DNA of 64,000 bases from Pseudomonas entomophila (GTDB lineage: Bacteria > Pseudomonadota > Gammaproteobacteria > Pseudomonadales > Pseudomonadaceae), in the NCBI RefSeq assembly GCF_023277925.1, contig NZ_CP063832.1, forward strand, positions 620,001-684,000, read 5' to 3'. Of the stretch, positions 36,233-45,517 are shown piece after piece (position 1 is the stretch's first letter; every line of letters starts with the position of its first letter). The notes under the pieces are model-generated. The model was not told the DNA's origin. It searched no databases and saw nothing but the letters and a program-made list of their open reading frames with translations. Both the position numbers and the translations under genes were made by a program.

Positions 36233-38743
36233 TCAGCTTTCTCGCAAGACCGCCAACGGGCTGGCATTGAGTGCCCGGCGCGTACCGATGACGCCGGCAC
36301 CACCCACCAGTATCGCGCCTGACAAAGGCAGCAGCAGTAACCACGGATGCGGCGCCCAGTGCAGGTCGAAGGCGTAGCGATACAGTGCCCACGTGATCAG
36401 TTCACAGCCCAGTGCGGCCAGCAATCCGCTGGCCGCCCCGAGCAGGCCGAACTCGATGCGCCGCGCCTTGACCAGCAGCGGCCGCGCGGCCCCCAGCGCA
36501 CGCAGCAGCGCACCCTGGCGGATACGCTCGTCCAGCGTCGCCTGCAGCCCGGCGAACAGCACCGCCAACCCTGCCGCCAGCACGAACAACAGCACATACT
36601 CCACCGCCAGGGTGACTTGGGCGAGGATGCTGCGCAGTTGAGCGAGCAGGGCGTCGACCTGGAGGATGGTCACCGCCGGGAAGGCCCGTGACAGGGCCAC
36701 CACCTCCTGGTCATGCCCCGGCGCCAGGTAGAAGCTGGTCAGGTAGGTGGTGGGTAGCCCCTGCAGGGTGCCGGGCTGGAAGATCATGTAGAAGTTTGGC
36801 TGGAAGCTGTCCCAGTGCACCGTGCGCAGGCTGCTGACCCGTGCCTGGCGCTGCAGGCCACCGATGTCGAAGGTAAGCAGGTCGCCCAGTTGCAGCTTGA
36901 GGCTCTGGGCCAGCTCCGCCTCCACGGAGACGCCGGGCACCTGGTCGCCGGAAGGTGCCTGTTGCCACCAGGTGCCGGCGCTCAGGGCATTGCCCTGTGG
37001 CAGATCGGCGGCCCAGGTGAGGCTAAGGTCGCGCTGGATGGCGCGTTCGCCGGTGGACTCCTTGCTCACCAACTGGCGGACCGGTTGATCGTTGATGTGC
37101 GTGAGGCGCCCGGGGATCACCGGGTACAGCGGCGCGGAGGTGGCGTTGATCTGCGCGAGGCGTTCGGCAAAAGGCTGGCGGTCGTCGGCGAGGATGTTCA
37201 GGGCGAAATGGTTGGGGGCGTCCTTGGGCAGTTGTGCCTGCCAGGTGTCGAGCAGCTCCGCGCGCAGCAGGGCCACCAGCCCCATGGCTAGCAGGATCAG
37301 GCCGAAGGCCAGGGTTTGACCCGCGGCGGCCAGCGGGTGGCGCAGCAGTTGCCCCAGTCCCAGGCGCCAGGGGAGTGGCGCGCCGGCCAGCAAGCGACGC
37401 AGGCTGCGCAGCCCGAGCAGTAGCAGGCCGCCGAGCAGCAGGGCGGCGATCAATCCCCCCCCTAGCAAGGCGAAGGTGAGCAGCAAGTCCAGGCTCAGGC
37501 GCCACATGATCAGGCCCAGGGCGAACAGGGCAGCGCCATACACCAGCCAACTGCTCGGTGGTATCGGCAGCAGGTCACGGCGCAGTACCCGCAATGGCGG
37601 CACGCGGCCCAGAGCTGCCAGGGGGGGAAGGGCGAAACCGGCCAGGGCCACCAGGCCGGTGCCGATCCCGGCCAGCGCTGGCGCAAGGCCGCCGGGGGGC
37701 ACCTGGCTGGGCAGCAAGCCGGCGAGCAGGTGGAACAACCCCAACTGCGCCAGCCAGCCGAGCAGAGCGCCGGCGAGCGCCGCGACCACGCCAAGCATGG
37801 CCAGTTGCAGGCAATAAAGGCCCAATGCCTGGTACCGGGACAACCCAAGACAACGCAACAAGGCGCTGGCATCCAGGCGCCGGGCGGCATAGCGCGAGGC
37901 CGACAGGGCCACGGCGACGCCGGCCAGCAGCACAGCCACCAGGCTAGCCATGTTCAGGTAGCGTTCGGCCTTGCCCAGGGCACCGCCGATCTGTCGGTTG
38001 CCATCACGGGTATCGAGCAAGCGCTGGCTGGCCGTCAGGCTGTTTTCGGTAGTCTGGCGATAGCGTGCCAGGGGCTCGGCATCGCCTCGCCAGAGGTCAC
38101 GGTAACTGACTCGGCTGCCCGGCTGGATGACCCCGGTGGCGTCGAGGTCGACGATGTTCATCAGTACCCGTGGGGTGAGGCTGTAGAAGTTGTTGGCGCG
38201 GTCCGGCTCGTAGGTGAGCACGCGGCTCATGCGCAGGGTCGTCATGCCCACGTCGATGCTGTCGCCAATTGCCAGGCCAAGGGCCGCCAGCAGACGTGGC
38301 TCGACCCAGGCCTCACCCGGCGCCGGCCCGCCACCGACTATCTCCTGCGCATAGGGTTCCGGTGCGCTGCGCAGCTGACCACGCAGTGGATAGGCGGGAT
38401 CGGCGGCCTTGATGCTCGACAGCTGGATGCCGCTGTCGCCGCCAACCACGCTGGTGAACTCCACCACCCGCGCGTGGCTCAGGCCCAGTGCGGCACCGCT
38501 GGCAATCTGTTGCTCGGTGGGCGGGGCGCTACCCTGCAATACAAGGTCGGCACCGAGGAACTCGCTGGCACGCAGTTGCATGGCGCCATTGAGCCGCGCG
38601 CCGAAGTAGCCGATGGCAGTGCTGGCGGCCACTGCCACGAGCAAGGCGAAGAACAGTACCCGCACTTCACTGGCGCGGGCGTCGCGCAGCAGTTGACGCA
38701 GGGCCAGGGCGCACAGGCGCGGGAAGGGCAGTCGGGTCATCAT
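36233..38743 (-). CDS. FtsX-like ABC transporter permease (YbbP type)
   Basis: 836 residues. The ATG at 38743 overlaps the stop of the ATPase gene (ATGA), indicating coupling. The N-terminal membrane anchor is VLFFALLVAVAASTAIGYFG. A periplasmic MacB-like domain follows, then helices in the middle (LNMASLVAVLLAGVAVALSA onward, and LLLTFALLGGGLIAALLLGG) and the C-terminal FtsX core (VEYVLLFVLAAGLAVLFAGL; LLLLPLSGAILVGGAGVIGT). The family (YbbP/FtsX) usually works mechanically with a YbbA-like ATPase. The exact cargo, perhaps lipoprotein- or lysophospholipid-related, is not known. It is in an operon with ybbA and divergent from tesA. Confidence 0.9.
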   Translation of the reverse strand: MMTRLPFPRLCALALRQLLRDARASEVRVLFFALLVAVAASTAIGYFGARLNGAMQLRASEFLGADLVLQGSAPPTEQQIASGAALGLSHARVVEFTSVVGGDSGIQLSSIKAADPAYPLRGQLRSAPEPYAQEIVGGGPAPGEAWVEPRLLAALGLAIGDSIDVGMTTLRMSRVLTYEPDRANNFYSLTPRVLMNIVDLDATGVIQPGSRVSYRDLWRGDAEPLARYRQTTENSLTASQRLLDTRDGNRQIGGALGKAERYLNMASLVAVLLAGVAVALSASRYAARRLDASALLRCLGLSRYQALGLYCLQLAMLGVVAALAGALLGWLAQLGLFHLLAGLLPSQVPPGGLAPALAGIGTGLVALAGFALPPLAALGRVPPLRVLRRDLLPIPPSSWLVYGAALFALGLIMWRLSLDLLLTFALLGGGLIAALLLGGLLLLGLRSLRRLLAGAPLPWRLGLGQLLRHPLAAAGQTLAFGLILLAMGLVALLRAELLDTWQAQLPKDAPNHFALNILADDRQPFAERLAQINATSAPLYPVIPGRLTHINDQPVRQLVSKESTGERAIQRDLSLTWAADLPQGNALSAGTWWQQAPSGDQVPGVSVEAELAQSLKLQLGDLLTFDIGGLQRQARVSSLRTVHWDSFQPNFYMIFQPGTLQGLPTTYLTSFYLAPGHDQEVVALSRAFPAVTILQVDALLAQLRSILAQVTLAVEYVLLFVLAAGLAVLFAGLQATLDERIRQGALLRALGAARPLLVKARRIEFGLLGAASGLLAALGCELITWALYRYAFDLHWAPHPWLLLLPLSGAILVGGAGVIGTRRALNASPLAVLRES

Positions 38744-39423
38744 GGCTCCAGGGGGGGCACCAGGCGCCCGGCATCCAGGCGGATCCGGCGGCGGCAACGT
38801 GTGGCCAGGCGCTCGTCGTGAGTAACCAGCACCAGCGTGGTGCCCTGCTCCTGGTTCAGTTCGAACAGCAGGTCGCTGATGCGCTCGCCGGTGTGGCTGT
38901 CGAGGTTGCCGGTGGGCTCGTCGGCGAACAGTACTGCCGGTTGCGCAGCGAAGGCACGGGCGATCGCCACCCGTTGCTGCTCGCCGCCGGAGAGCTGGCG
39001 TGGTGTGTGGCTCAGGCGCTTGCCCAGGCCGACCCGTTCGAGCAGGCTGCGGGCGTGTTCGCGGGCGTCACGACGGCCGTCCAGCTCCAGCGGCAGCATG
39101 ACGTTCTCCAGGGCATTGAGGCTGTCGAGCAACTGGAACGACTGGAACACGAAGCCGACATGCTCGGCGCGCACCCGGGCGCGCTGGTCCTCGTCCAGTG
39201 GCCCAAGGTCGTGGCCGGCCAGCACGACCTTGCCAGCGCTGGGGCGGTCGAGGCCGGCGAGCAGGCCGAGCAGCGTCGACTTGCCCGAACCGGACGCGCC
39301 GACGATGGCCAGGCTGTCGCCCTGGGCGAGGTCGAGGGAGAGGGCGTGGAGGATGATCAGGTCGCCTTCCGCGCTGGGGACCACTTTGCTAAGGTTCTGC
39401 GCAACGAGAATGCTGGGGCCCAT
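38740..39423 (-). CDS. ybbA: ABC transporter ATP-binding protein (YbbA type)
   Basis: 227 residues from the ATG at 39423. Walker [11 protein letters not shown]-loop [10 protein letters not shown], signature [15 protein letters not shown], Walker [14 protein letters not shown] and H-loop VTHDERLA are all present. DEPTGNLD identifies the LolD/MacB/FtsE-like class. It is translationally coupled to the permease. Its start codon is only 10 bases from the oppositely oriented tesA start, an arrangement known from E. coli. Confidence 0.92.
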   Translation of the reverse strand: MGPSILVAQNLSKVVPSAEGDLIILHALSLDLAQGDSLAIVGASGSGKSTLLGLLAGLDRPSAGKVVLAGHDLGPLDEDQRARVRAEHVGFVFQSFQLLDSLNALENVMLPLELDGRRDAREHARSLLERVGLGKRLSHTPRQLSGGEQQRVAIARAFAAQPAVLFADEPTGNLDSHTGERISDLLFELNQEQGTTLVLVTHDERLATRCRRRIRLDAGRLVPPLEP

Positions 39424-39433
39424 GGAGAATCCA

Positions 39434-40039
39434 ATGCGTATGTGGTGGTTGAGTGCCGGGCTTGCCCTGTGTTGCCTGGCCCAGGGCGCGGTGGCCGGAA
39501 CCGTACTGGTCGTCGGCGATAGTATCAGCGCCGGTTTTGGCCTGGATACCCGCGAGGGGTGGGTAGAGCTGTTGCAGCAGCGCCTGAAGGAGGAGGGTTT
39601 CGACGACCAGGTGGTCAATGCCTCGATCAGTGGCGACACCAGCGCGGGAGGTCGGGCGCGGCTGCCGGCGTTGCTTGTAGCGCACAAGCCGGACCTGGTG
39701 GTGCTGGAATTGGGGGGCAACGATGGTCTGCGAGGGCTATCGCCACAGCAATTGCAACAAAATCTTGCCCAGATGATCGACCGTGCCCGCCAGGCCGGAG
39801 CCCGGGTGGTGCTGTTGGGCATGCGCCTGCCACCTAACTATGGCGTGCGCTACACCACGGCTTTCGCCCAGGTCTATGAACAGTTGGCCAGCGACAAGAA
39901 GGTGCCGTTGGTACCGTTTTTCCTTGAGGGTGTGGGCGGGGTGCCGGCGATGATGCAGGCCGATGGTATCCACCCCGCGCCGGTCGCCCAGCCGCGCTTG
40001 CTGGAAAATGCCTGGCTGACGATAAAACCCTTGCTGTGA
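39434..40039 (+). CDS. tesA: Arylesterase/acyl-CoA thioesterase I/lysophospholipase (SGNH hydrolase)
   Basis: 201 residues from the ATG at 39434, with GGAGA just upstream. A signal peptide ([20 protein letters not shown]) ends near AG-TVL. SGNH hydrolase blocks: [10 protein letters not shown] with the catalytic Ser, [17 protein letters not shown] and [10 protein letters not shown] with the Asp-His pair. It is periplasmic and broadly active on esters and thioesters. It is divergent from ybbA. Confidence 0.95.
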   Translation: MRMWWLSAGLALCCLAQGAVAGTVLVVGDSISAGFGLDTREGWVELLQQRLKEEGFDDQVVNASISGDTSAGGRARLPALLVAHKPDLVVLELGGNDGLRGLSPQQLQQNLAQMIDRARQAGARVVLLGMRLPPNYGVRYTTAFAQVYEQLASDKKVPLVPFFLEGVGGVPAMMQADGIHPAPVAQPRLLENAWLTIKPLL

Positions 40040-40097
40040 CGCTTTAATCGGGGGCCGCTTTCGGATAATGTTGCGCCCCCCGTTTCGAGTGCCCCCG

Positions 40098-40379
40098 ATG
40101 CCGCGCCCCGCCTGGTCCCTGTACGCTTATCAACTGATCGAGCCCGACGAGCAGTTGGATCTGTTCGCCTGCCAGGAAGTGCGCATCCACCTGGCGGCCC
40201 GCCAGCTCGAGCTGGGTGTCCCGGTCGACCGCACCCTGTGCGGTGGTCTGCTGCCGGCGCAGCCACGCTGGTCCGGTGTGGAGCGCTCGATCTACCGCGA
40301 CGAACGCCTGTGCCTGCTGTGCAAGGCGATCCTCGATGCCCAGCGGCGCGGCATGCGCCCGGTGTGGCCGGAACTCTGA
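40098..40379 (+). CDS. Hypothetical protein
   Basis: 93 residues from the ATG at 40098; the frame is open from 40068. Content is regular for this genome with GC-rich third positions. Visible features are SLYAYQLIEPDEQLDLFACQ and a cluster of Cys in LCLLCKAILDA. No Shine-Dalgarno of note is seen. No known family is recognised with confidence; a similar protein may exist in other pseudomonads. It lies between tesA and an L,D-transpeptidase. Confidence 0.55.
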   Translation: MPRPAWSLYAYQLIEPDEQLDLFACQEVRIHLAARQLELGVPVDRTLCGGLLPAQPRWSGVERSIYRDERLCLLCKAILDAQRRGMRPVWPEL

Positions 40380-40484
40380 GCGCCTTTCATCATCTGAAAC
40401 GCTTGCAGGGCGCGTGCGCCTCCCGCTTGTTTCCGCGCGGGTGTACAATCGATCTCTTGACTGAACTTTCGAAGGATTTACCGG

Positions 40485-41462
40485 ATGTTGCCGCGCTTTC
40501 CCGCCGTCACCCGTAGCCTCTCGCTTGCCGCCTTGCTGGCAGCAGGCCCCGCTGTTGCGCTGGAGCTGCCGTTGCCACCTCCCGGTGAGGACGTCGTCGG
40601 CCAGGTCCAGACCATCAAGGCCAAGTACGAAGACACCTTCGCCGATATCGGCACCGCCAACGACCTGGGCTACCTCGAGATGATCGCCGCCAACCCGGGT
40701 GTCGACCCATGGTTGCCGGGCGCCGGCACCGAGATCGTCCTGCCCACCCGCTACGTCCTGCCACCTGGGCCACGCGAAGGCGTCGTCATCAACCTCGCCG
40801 AGTACCGCCTGTACTACTACCCGAAAGGGCAGAACGTGGTGTACACCTTCCCCCTGGGTATTGGCCGTGAAGGTTGGGGCTCTCCGATCGCCAACACGAA
40901 GATCACCGCCAAGACCCCGAACCCGACCTGGACGCCGCCAGCGTCGATCCGTGCCGAGCATGCCGCCGATGGCGATATCTTGCCGGCGGTCGTGCCGGCA
41001 GGCCCCGACAATCCGCTGGGCCCGTTCAAGTTCACCCTGGGCGTGCCGGGCTACCTGATCCACGGTTCGAACAAGAAGTTCGGCATTGGCATGCGCACCA
41101 GCCATGGCTGCTTCCGCATGCTCAACAACAATGTGGTTGAACTGTCGAAGATGGTGCCGGTGGGCACGCCGGTACGAATCATCAACGAGCCCTACAAGTT
41201 CGGTATCAGCGGCGGCAAGGTCTACCTCGAGGCGCATACACCGTTGGACGACCATGGCAACCCGTCGGTGGTCGACAAGCACACCGCCGTCATCAACGCC
41301 TTGCTCAAGCGGGAAGACCTGGCCAACAACTTGCGCATGAACTGGGACATGGTGCGTGACGTGGTTGCTGCTGAAGATGGCATGCCCGTTGAAATCGCCG
41401 TGCCGGTCGGTGCCGCTGCCGGTGCTCCGATCGTGTCGAGCATTCCGCCCGAACTGCAGTAA
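40485..41462 (+). CDS. L,D-transpeptidase (YkuD family)
   Basis: 325 residues. A signal peptide ends near GPAVA-LEL. The catalytic YkuD domain spans about 102-235: the structural motif GVVINLAEYRLYYYPKG, HGSNKKFGIGMRTSHGCFRM with nucleophile Cys209, and a conserved His in YLIHGSNKK. The reaction forms 3-3 or lipoprotein crosslinks in peptidoglycan. GAAGGA lies before the ATG. The next gene (convergent) is the Braun-type lipoprotein OprI, a possible attachment partner. Confidence 0.93.
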   Translation: MLPRFPAVTRSLSLAALLAAGPAVALELPLPPPGEDVVGQVQTIKAKYEDTFADIGTANDLGYLEMIAANPGVDPWLPGAGTEIVLPTRYVLPPGPREGVVINLAEYRLYYYPKGQNVVYTFPLGIGREGWGSPIANTKITAKTPNPTWTPPASIRAEHAADGDILPAVVPAGPDNPLGPFKFTLGVPGYLIHGSNKKFGIGMRTSHGCFRMLNNNVVELSKMVPVGTPVRIINEPYKFGISGGKVYLEAHTPLDDHGNPSVVDKHTAVINALLKREDLANNLRMNWDMVRDVVAAEDGMPVEIAVPVGAAAGAPIVSSIPPELQ

Positions 41463-41483
41463 GCCATTGCGTACTACTCACGA

Positions 41484-41511
41484 GGGCCTGCCTTAGTGCA
41501 GGCCCTTTTTT
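41484..41511 (+). terminator. Rho-independent terminator of L,D-transpeptidase gene
   Basis: GGGCCTGC (41484-41491) pairs with GCAGGCCC (41498-41505), followed by TTTTTTG. Confidence 0.9.
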
Positions 41512-41546
41512 GTTTGTGCGGTCTGGCGTTCTTCGGGCAATAAAAA

Positions 41547-41576
41547 AGCCGACCCACAAGTGGGTCGGCTCCATAA
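41547..41576 (-). terminator. Rho-independent terminator of oprI
   Basis: AGCCGACCCAC (41547-41557) pairs with GTGGGTCGGCT (41560-41570); on the minus strand it is followed by a T run. Confidence 0.9.
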
Positions 41577-41592
41577 CAATCCGTGAGGATTA

Positions 41593-41844
41593 TTACTTGC
41601 GGCTGGCTTTGTCCAGCATGCGCAGAGCGCGCTCGTTGGCTTCGTCAGCGGTCTGCTGAGCCTTCTGAGCAGCTGCCAGAGCGTCATCAGCTTTGCGGTA
41701 GGCTTCGTCTGCACGAGCCTGGGCGCGAGCTGCTGCGTCTTCGGTAGCAGTCAGGCGAGCTTCGGTTTCTTTGGATACGCTGCTGCAACCGGTAGCCAGA
41801 ACTGCGGCCAGAGCCAGAGCAGAGAATTTCAGAACGTTGTTCAT
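41593..41844 (-). CDS. oprI: Major outer membrane lipoprotein OprI
   Basis: 83 residues, the standard OprI length, from the ATG at 41844 with GGGGAA upstream. The signal peptide [20 protein letters not shown] has its lipidated Cys at residue 20. The mature part is an alanine-rich coiled coil with heptads ([20 protein letters not shown]) and ends in KASRK, the Lys linkable to peptidoglycan. It is the Braun-lipoprotein equivalent and normally very abundant. Confidence 0.96.
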   Translation of the reverse strand: MNNVLKFSALALAAVLATGCSSVSKETEARLTATEDAAARAQARADEAYRKADDALAAAQKAQQTADEANERALRMLDKASRK

Positions 41845-42345
41845 CGTGTTCCCCTTCAAGGACTTTCTATTAAATAGCCATCTCTCGGAAAAGAGAAACT
41901 GGCCGGCGTACATAGTACCCATTACTTGTAGTAAGTAAACTGACTGAGCGCAAGAACTGCAAAAAAAATGTCGGGATGGGGGGCGCGACGGGGTTTGTGA
42001 GCAAAGTGTGAAAATCTTGCACGGCGTTCGCAAGCGATTGTAGTACAGGAACTTTTTTGTTGAACTAATGGTGACTTTAACTGTCGGTTGGCGTCTTAGC
42101 CCTAGAACATCCGGTTGCTGTTGTCTGGCCAGGGCATGGGCGGGGGAGGTTGCTGTCAGCATTTTCATACGTGATGGCTTGAGCAATCTTGTAGGCGCCG
42201 CCTACTATTTGAGGGTGCCATGCGCGGCAGAACGACCCATGTCGCCCCGCTGTCCAACGGCCAACAGGTGGCGTAGAGGTTCCTCCGCCGGATAATCCCC
42301 ATCGGTAAGGTAAGGGTCTGCCGACAAGACCTGCGAGGAGTAGAG
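41845..42345. other. 501-base intergenic region between oprI and GNAT genes
   Basis: No gene is seen on either strand. The first 100 bases should contain the minus-strand oprI promoter: TTTACT at about 41935 and TACTAT at about 41915, read on the minus strand. GTAGGCGCCGCCTAC at 42191-42205 is a perfect small palindrome. The middle (42000-42180) is unremarkable; a small RNA cannot be excluded. Confidence 0.5.
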
Positions 42346-42627
42346 ATGAGCGAGACGCTGACCATCCACCATGACCAGGCGGGTCATCAGTTCGAGACCA
42401 CCGTGGACGGTCACCGGGCCTACCTGACGTATATGGACCTGGGCAAGCAGACGCTGGATATCTATCGCACATTCGTGCCCAATGCCTTGCGTGGCCGTGG
42501 GATCGCTGCCGCGCTGACCGAAGAGGCCTTGGCCTACGCCGAACAGATGGGCTACACGGTGATCCCCTCCTGCTCCTACGTCGAGCGCTACATGGAGCGC
42601 CAGCAGCGCCACTCAAGCAAGGTCTGA
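42346..42627 (+). CDS. YjdJ-type GNAT N-acetyltransferase
   Basis: 93 residues. The small GNAT core ALRGRGIAAALTEEALAYAE binds acetyl-CoA and is followed by TVIPSCSYVERYMER, the CSYV motif typical of COG2388/YjdJ-like single-domain acetyltransferases. The substrate is unknown. GAGGAGTAGAG precedes the ATG. It ends at a shared bidirectional terminator. Confidence 0.88.
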   Translation: MSETLTIHHDQAGHQFETTVDGHRAYLTYMDLGKQTLDIYRTFVPNALRGRGIAAALTEEALAYAEQMGYTVIPSCSYVERYMERQQRHSSKV

Positions 42628-42632
42628 GCACC

Positions 42633-42677
42633 CCACACACGAAAACGCCGGGCATTGCCCGGCGTTTTCGTGTGTGG
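42633..42677. terminator. Bidirectional terminator between GNAT and DAHP synthase genes
   Basis: A perfect 21-base-pair inverted repeat (42633-42653 and 42657-42677) with an ATT loop. The stem contains GAAAACGCCGGGC / GCCCGGCGTTTTC, which supplies A and T runs in both directions. Confidence 0.92.
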
Positions 42678-42680
42678 CGG

Positions 42681-43757
42681 TCAGCCGCGCTGACGCTTGG
42701 GGAGGATATCCTTGAGCTTGGCGTGCATGCTGCGCAAGGCTTTCTCGGTGGCCGCCCAGTCGATGCAGGCGTCCGTCACCGACACGCCGTATTGCAGTTC
42801 GTCGAGGTTCTTCGGAATGGCCTGGCAGCCCCAGTTCAGGTGGCTCTCGACCATCAGACCGATGATCGACTGGTTGCCTTCGAGGATCTGGTTGGCGACG
42901 TTCTCCATCACCAGTGGCTGCAGTGCCGGATCCTTGTTGGAGTTGGCGTGGCTGCAGTCGACCATGATGTTGGCCTTGATCTTGGCTTTGGCCAGGTCCT
43001 GTTCGCACAGGGCGACGCTGACCGAATCGTAGTTGGGCTTGCCGTTGCCACCGCGCAGCACCACGTGGCCGTAGGCGTTGCCTTTGGTCGTGACGATCGA
43101 TACACCGCCTTCCTGGTTGATACCGAGGAAGCGATGCGGCTTGGAGACCGATTGCAGGGCGTTGATCGCCACGGTCAGGCCACCGTCGGTACCGTTCTTG
43201 AAGCCGACTGCCGAAGACAGGCCCGAAGCCATTTCGCGGTGGGTCTGCGATTCGGTGGTGCGCGCGCCGATGGCCGACCAGCTGATCAGGTCCTGGAGAT
43301 ACTGCGGGGAGATCGGGTCGAGCGCTTCGGTGGCGGTGGGCAGGCCCTTTTCCGCGAGATCCAGCAATAACTGGCGACCGATGTGCAGGCCGTCCTGGAT
43401 CTTGAACGAGTCATCCAGGTACGGGTCGTTGATCAGGCCTTTCCAGCCCACGGTGGTGCGCGGCTTCTCGAAGTAGACGCGCATCACCAGGTAGAGGGTG
43501 TCGGAGACTTCTTCGGCCAGCACCTTGAGGCGCTCGGCATACTCGTGGGCGGCCTTGATGTCGTGGATGGAGCAGGGGCCGACCACGACGAACAGGCGAT
43601 GGTCCTTGCCGTCGAGGATATTGCGCACCACTTCGCGGCCGGCAGTCACGGTCTGCAGGGCCTTGGTGCTGAGGGGGATTTCCTTCTTGAGCTGATCAGG
43701 GGTGATCAAGGTCTCGTTGGAGGCAACGTTCAAGTCATCGATCGGTAAATCAGCCAT
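42681..43757 (-). CDS. 3-deoxy-7-phosphoheptulonate (DAHP) synthase, class I
   Basis: 358 residues from the ATG at 43757. It has the type I alpha DAHP synthase motifs FVVVGPCSIHD, MRVYFEKPRTTVGWKGLIND, GLPTATEALDP, WSAIGARTTESQTHREMASG and VDCSHANSNKD. It condenses PEP and erythrose 4-phosphate, the first step to aromatic amino acids. Isozyme type (Phe-, Tyr- or Trp-sensitive) cannot be told with certainty here, so no symbol is given. It is on the minus strand and alone. Confidence 0.94.
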   Translation of the reverse strand: MADLPIDDLNVASNETLITPDQLKKEIPLSTKALQTVTAGREVVRNILDGKDHRLFVVVGPCSIHDIKAAHEYAERLKVLAEEVSDTLYLVMRVYFEKPRTTVGWKGLINDPYLDDSFKIQDGLHIGRQLLLDLAEKGLPTATEALDPISPQYLQDLISWSAIGARTTESQTHREMASGLSSAVGFKNGTDGGLTVAINALQSVSKPHRFLGINQEGGVSIVTTKGNAYGHVVLRGGNGKPNYDSVSVALCEQDLAKAKIKANIMVDCSHANSNKDPALQPLVMENVANQILEGNQSIIGLMVESHLNWGCQAIPKNLDELQYGVSVTDACIDWAATEKALRSMHAKLKDILPKRQRG

Positions 43758-43915
43758 CGTGTTACTCGTCAGGTCACGGGTGCCGGCCGCCAGCAATCCC
43801 CGTGCGGCCCAGCAGCAGTTTGTTCGCAGCGGGGAGCCCCGAACCATAACGCGTTAGCGGGGGCGCGACAATGGCCTGGGCCCGTAATCACGGGGTTTTT
43901 GCAGGTGGGGCGGGC

Positions 43916-44350
43916 TCAGGTGGGCGAGGAAGTGTGCAGGCTGGCCTCGGAGAAGGCGTCAGCGTGCTGGTCGACCCATTGCGCGGCCAGGCGTTGGGTG
44001 GTGTCGCTGTCCAGCTCGCCGGGTACCTGCTGTTGGCAATAATGATGGATCTGGCATACCTGTTCGCTCATGCGCGCGGCGAACAGCGCCTGGCTGTCGG
44101 TGAAGGCCACGCCCACCCGATAGCCTGCGTCGAGCTTCTGGCACCAGGCGACATAACCGGGGTAACGCGCTTCCAACCCCAGCGAGGGCATCAACACCTC
44201 CACCGCAATGCCGCGTCGGTATGCACGTGGCTGGTTGCAGGCGATACCGCCCAGGCCCAGGGTGTGGAGGTGACGACGAAAGAGGCTGGACGACGGGCGC
44301 AGGGCCAGTTCGACTGGAATATCATCAGGATGTGGCAGGTATACGCACAT
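43916..44350 (-). CDS. PilZ-like domain protein
   Basis: 144 residues from the ATG at 44350, preceded by CGGAG. The core PVELALRPSSSLFRRHLHTL, then LGLGGIACNQPRAYRRGIAV, EVLMPSLG and GYRVGVAFTDSQ, matches the beta-barrel pattern of PilZ proteins. The basic RxxxR of the loop is degenerate here (SLFRRHLH). Binding of cyclic di-GMP is therefore doubtful. Divergent from the panE-like gene. Confidence 0.65.
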   Translation of the reverse strand: MCVYLPHPDDIPVELALRPSSSLFRRHLHTLGLGGIACNQPRAYRRGIAVEVLMPSLGLEARYPGYVAWCQKLDAGYRVGVAFTDSQALFAARMSEQVCQIHHYCQQQVPGELDSDTTQRLAAQWVDQHADAFSEASLHTSSPT

Positions 44351-44471
44351 GCTCGACTCCGTGTCGATTATTTGACCATCATTGCCCCAGTATAGTGAGG
44401 GATCGAAAAACGGCGGGTTTGCGTGTAGAAAAACTGGACAAACAACAACGACACTCGAACAGGAGTGCAGC

Positions 44472-45413
44472 ATGGTTCCTCGCAATATCCATATCGGCAT
44501 CATCGGCAGTGGCGCTATCGGCGGCTTCTATGGGCTGATGCTTGCCCGTGCCGGGTTCGATGTGCATTTTCTTCTGCGCAGCGAGTATGACCTGGTGCGT
44601 ACCGAGGGCCTGAGGCTCGACAGTGCCGTGCATGGCCAGGTGCGGCACGAGAAGGTGCAGGCCTATGCCTCGGTCGGCGCCATGCCGCCGTGCGACTGGT
44701 TATTGGTGGGGGCGAAAGCCACCAGTAATGCTGAGCTGGCGCCGTTGATCGTCCAGGCGGCGGCACCGGGTGCAAAAGTGCTGCTGCTGCAGAACGGTCT
44801 GGGGGTGGAGGATCAGTTGCGGCCTGCGCTGCGCCCGGACATGCATCTTCTTGGGGGGCTTTGCTTTATCTGTGTAAACCGCGAGCGCCCCGGTGAAATC
44901 CGCCATCAGGCGTTGGGCGCTGTCAACCTGGGTTATCACAGCGGGCCGGGTGGCCTGGAGGTGGTGGAAGAGGGGGCTGCGCTGTTCCGTGCCGCAGGTA
45001 TCGACTCCCAGGCCATGACCGACCTCAACCAGGCGCGCTGGCAGAAGCTGGTGTGGAACGTGCCCTACAACGGTCTTTCGGTATTACTGAAGGCCAGCAC
45101 CACGCCGTTGATGAATGACCCCGACAGCCGAGCGCTGATCCAGGCGTTGATGGCCGAAGTGGTCGAGGGGGCCAAAGCGTGTGGGCATGAGTTGCCGGCG
45201 GGGTATGCCGCTCACCTGTTCCGCGTCACTGAACAGATGCCGGACTACTGGCCGAGCATGTACCACGATCATGTAAAACAGCGGCCGCTGGAGCTGCAGG
45301 CGATCTACGCCGAGCCCCTGGCTCGCGCTCGAGCGGCTGGATGCAACCTGCCGCGCATGGAGGCGCTGTACCAGGCGCTGGCGTTCGTCGACCGGCACAA
45401 TCGCATGCCTTGA
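44472..45413 (+). CDS. 2-dehydropantoate 2-reductase family protein
   Basis: 313 residues from the ATG at 44472, with AGGAG upstream. The N-terminal dinucleotide motif is IGIIGSGAIGGFYGLMLARA (about 7-26); the catalytic-type Lys is in RWQKLVWNVPYNGLSVLL. The C-terminal helical domain has DPDSRALIQALMAEVVEGAK. It is a PanE/ApbA ketopantoate reductase-like enzyme (NADPH); a second role on other 2-keto acids cannot be excluded because pseudomonads often have several paralogues. Confidence 0.87.
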   Translation: MVPRNIHIGIIGSGAIGGFYGLMLARAGFDVHFLLRSEYDLVRTEGLRLDSAVHGQVRHEKVQAYASVGAMPPCDWLLVGAKATSNAELAPLIVQAAAPGAKVLLLQNGLGVEDQLRPALRPDMHLLGGLCFICVNRERPGEIRHQALGAVNLGYHSGPGGLEVVEEGAALFRAAGIDSQAMTDLNQARWQKLVWNVPYNGLSVLLKASTTPLMNDPDSRALIQALMAEVVEGAKACGHELPAGYAAHLFRVTEQMPDYWPSMYHDHVKQRPLELQAIYAEPLARARAAGCNLPRMEALYQALAFVDRHNRMP

Positions 45414-45517
45414 CCCTCCCGCAGCCCGCGCCGGCAGCGCGCTGGACGGCAAGGCACCCGTCCATGGCGCTGCTAAGCTGAACCTTGCTCTGCCGCAGCG
45501 GCAGTCGAGGAGGTCGA

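Noticed and set aside
45418..45517. Possible small gene between the reductase and the universal stress protein
   Set aside because: No start with ribosome site and no coding bias; the gap is ordinary leader sequence.
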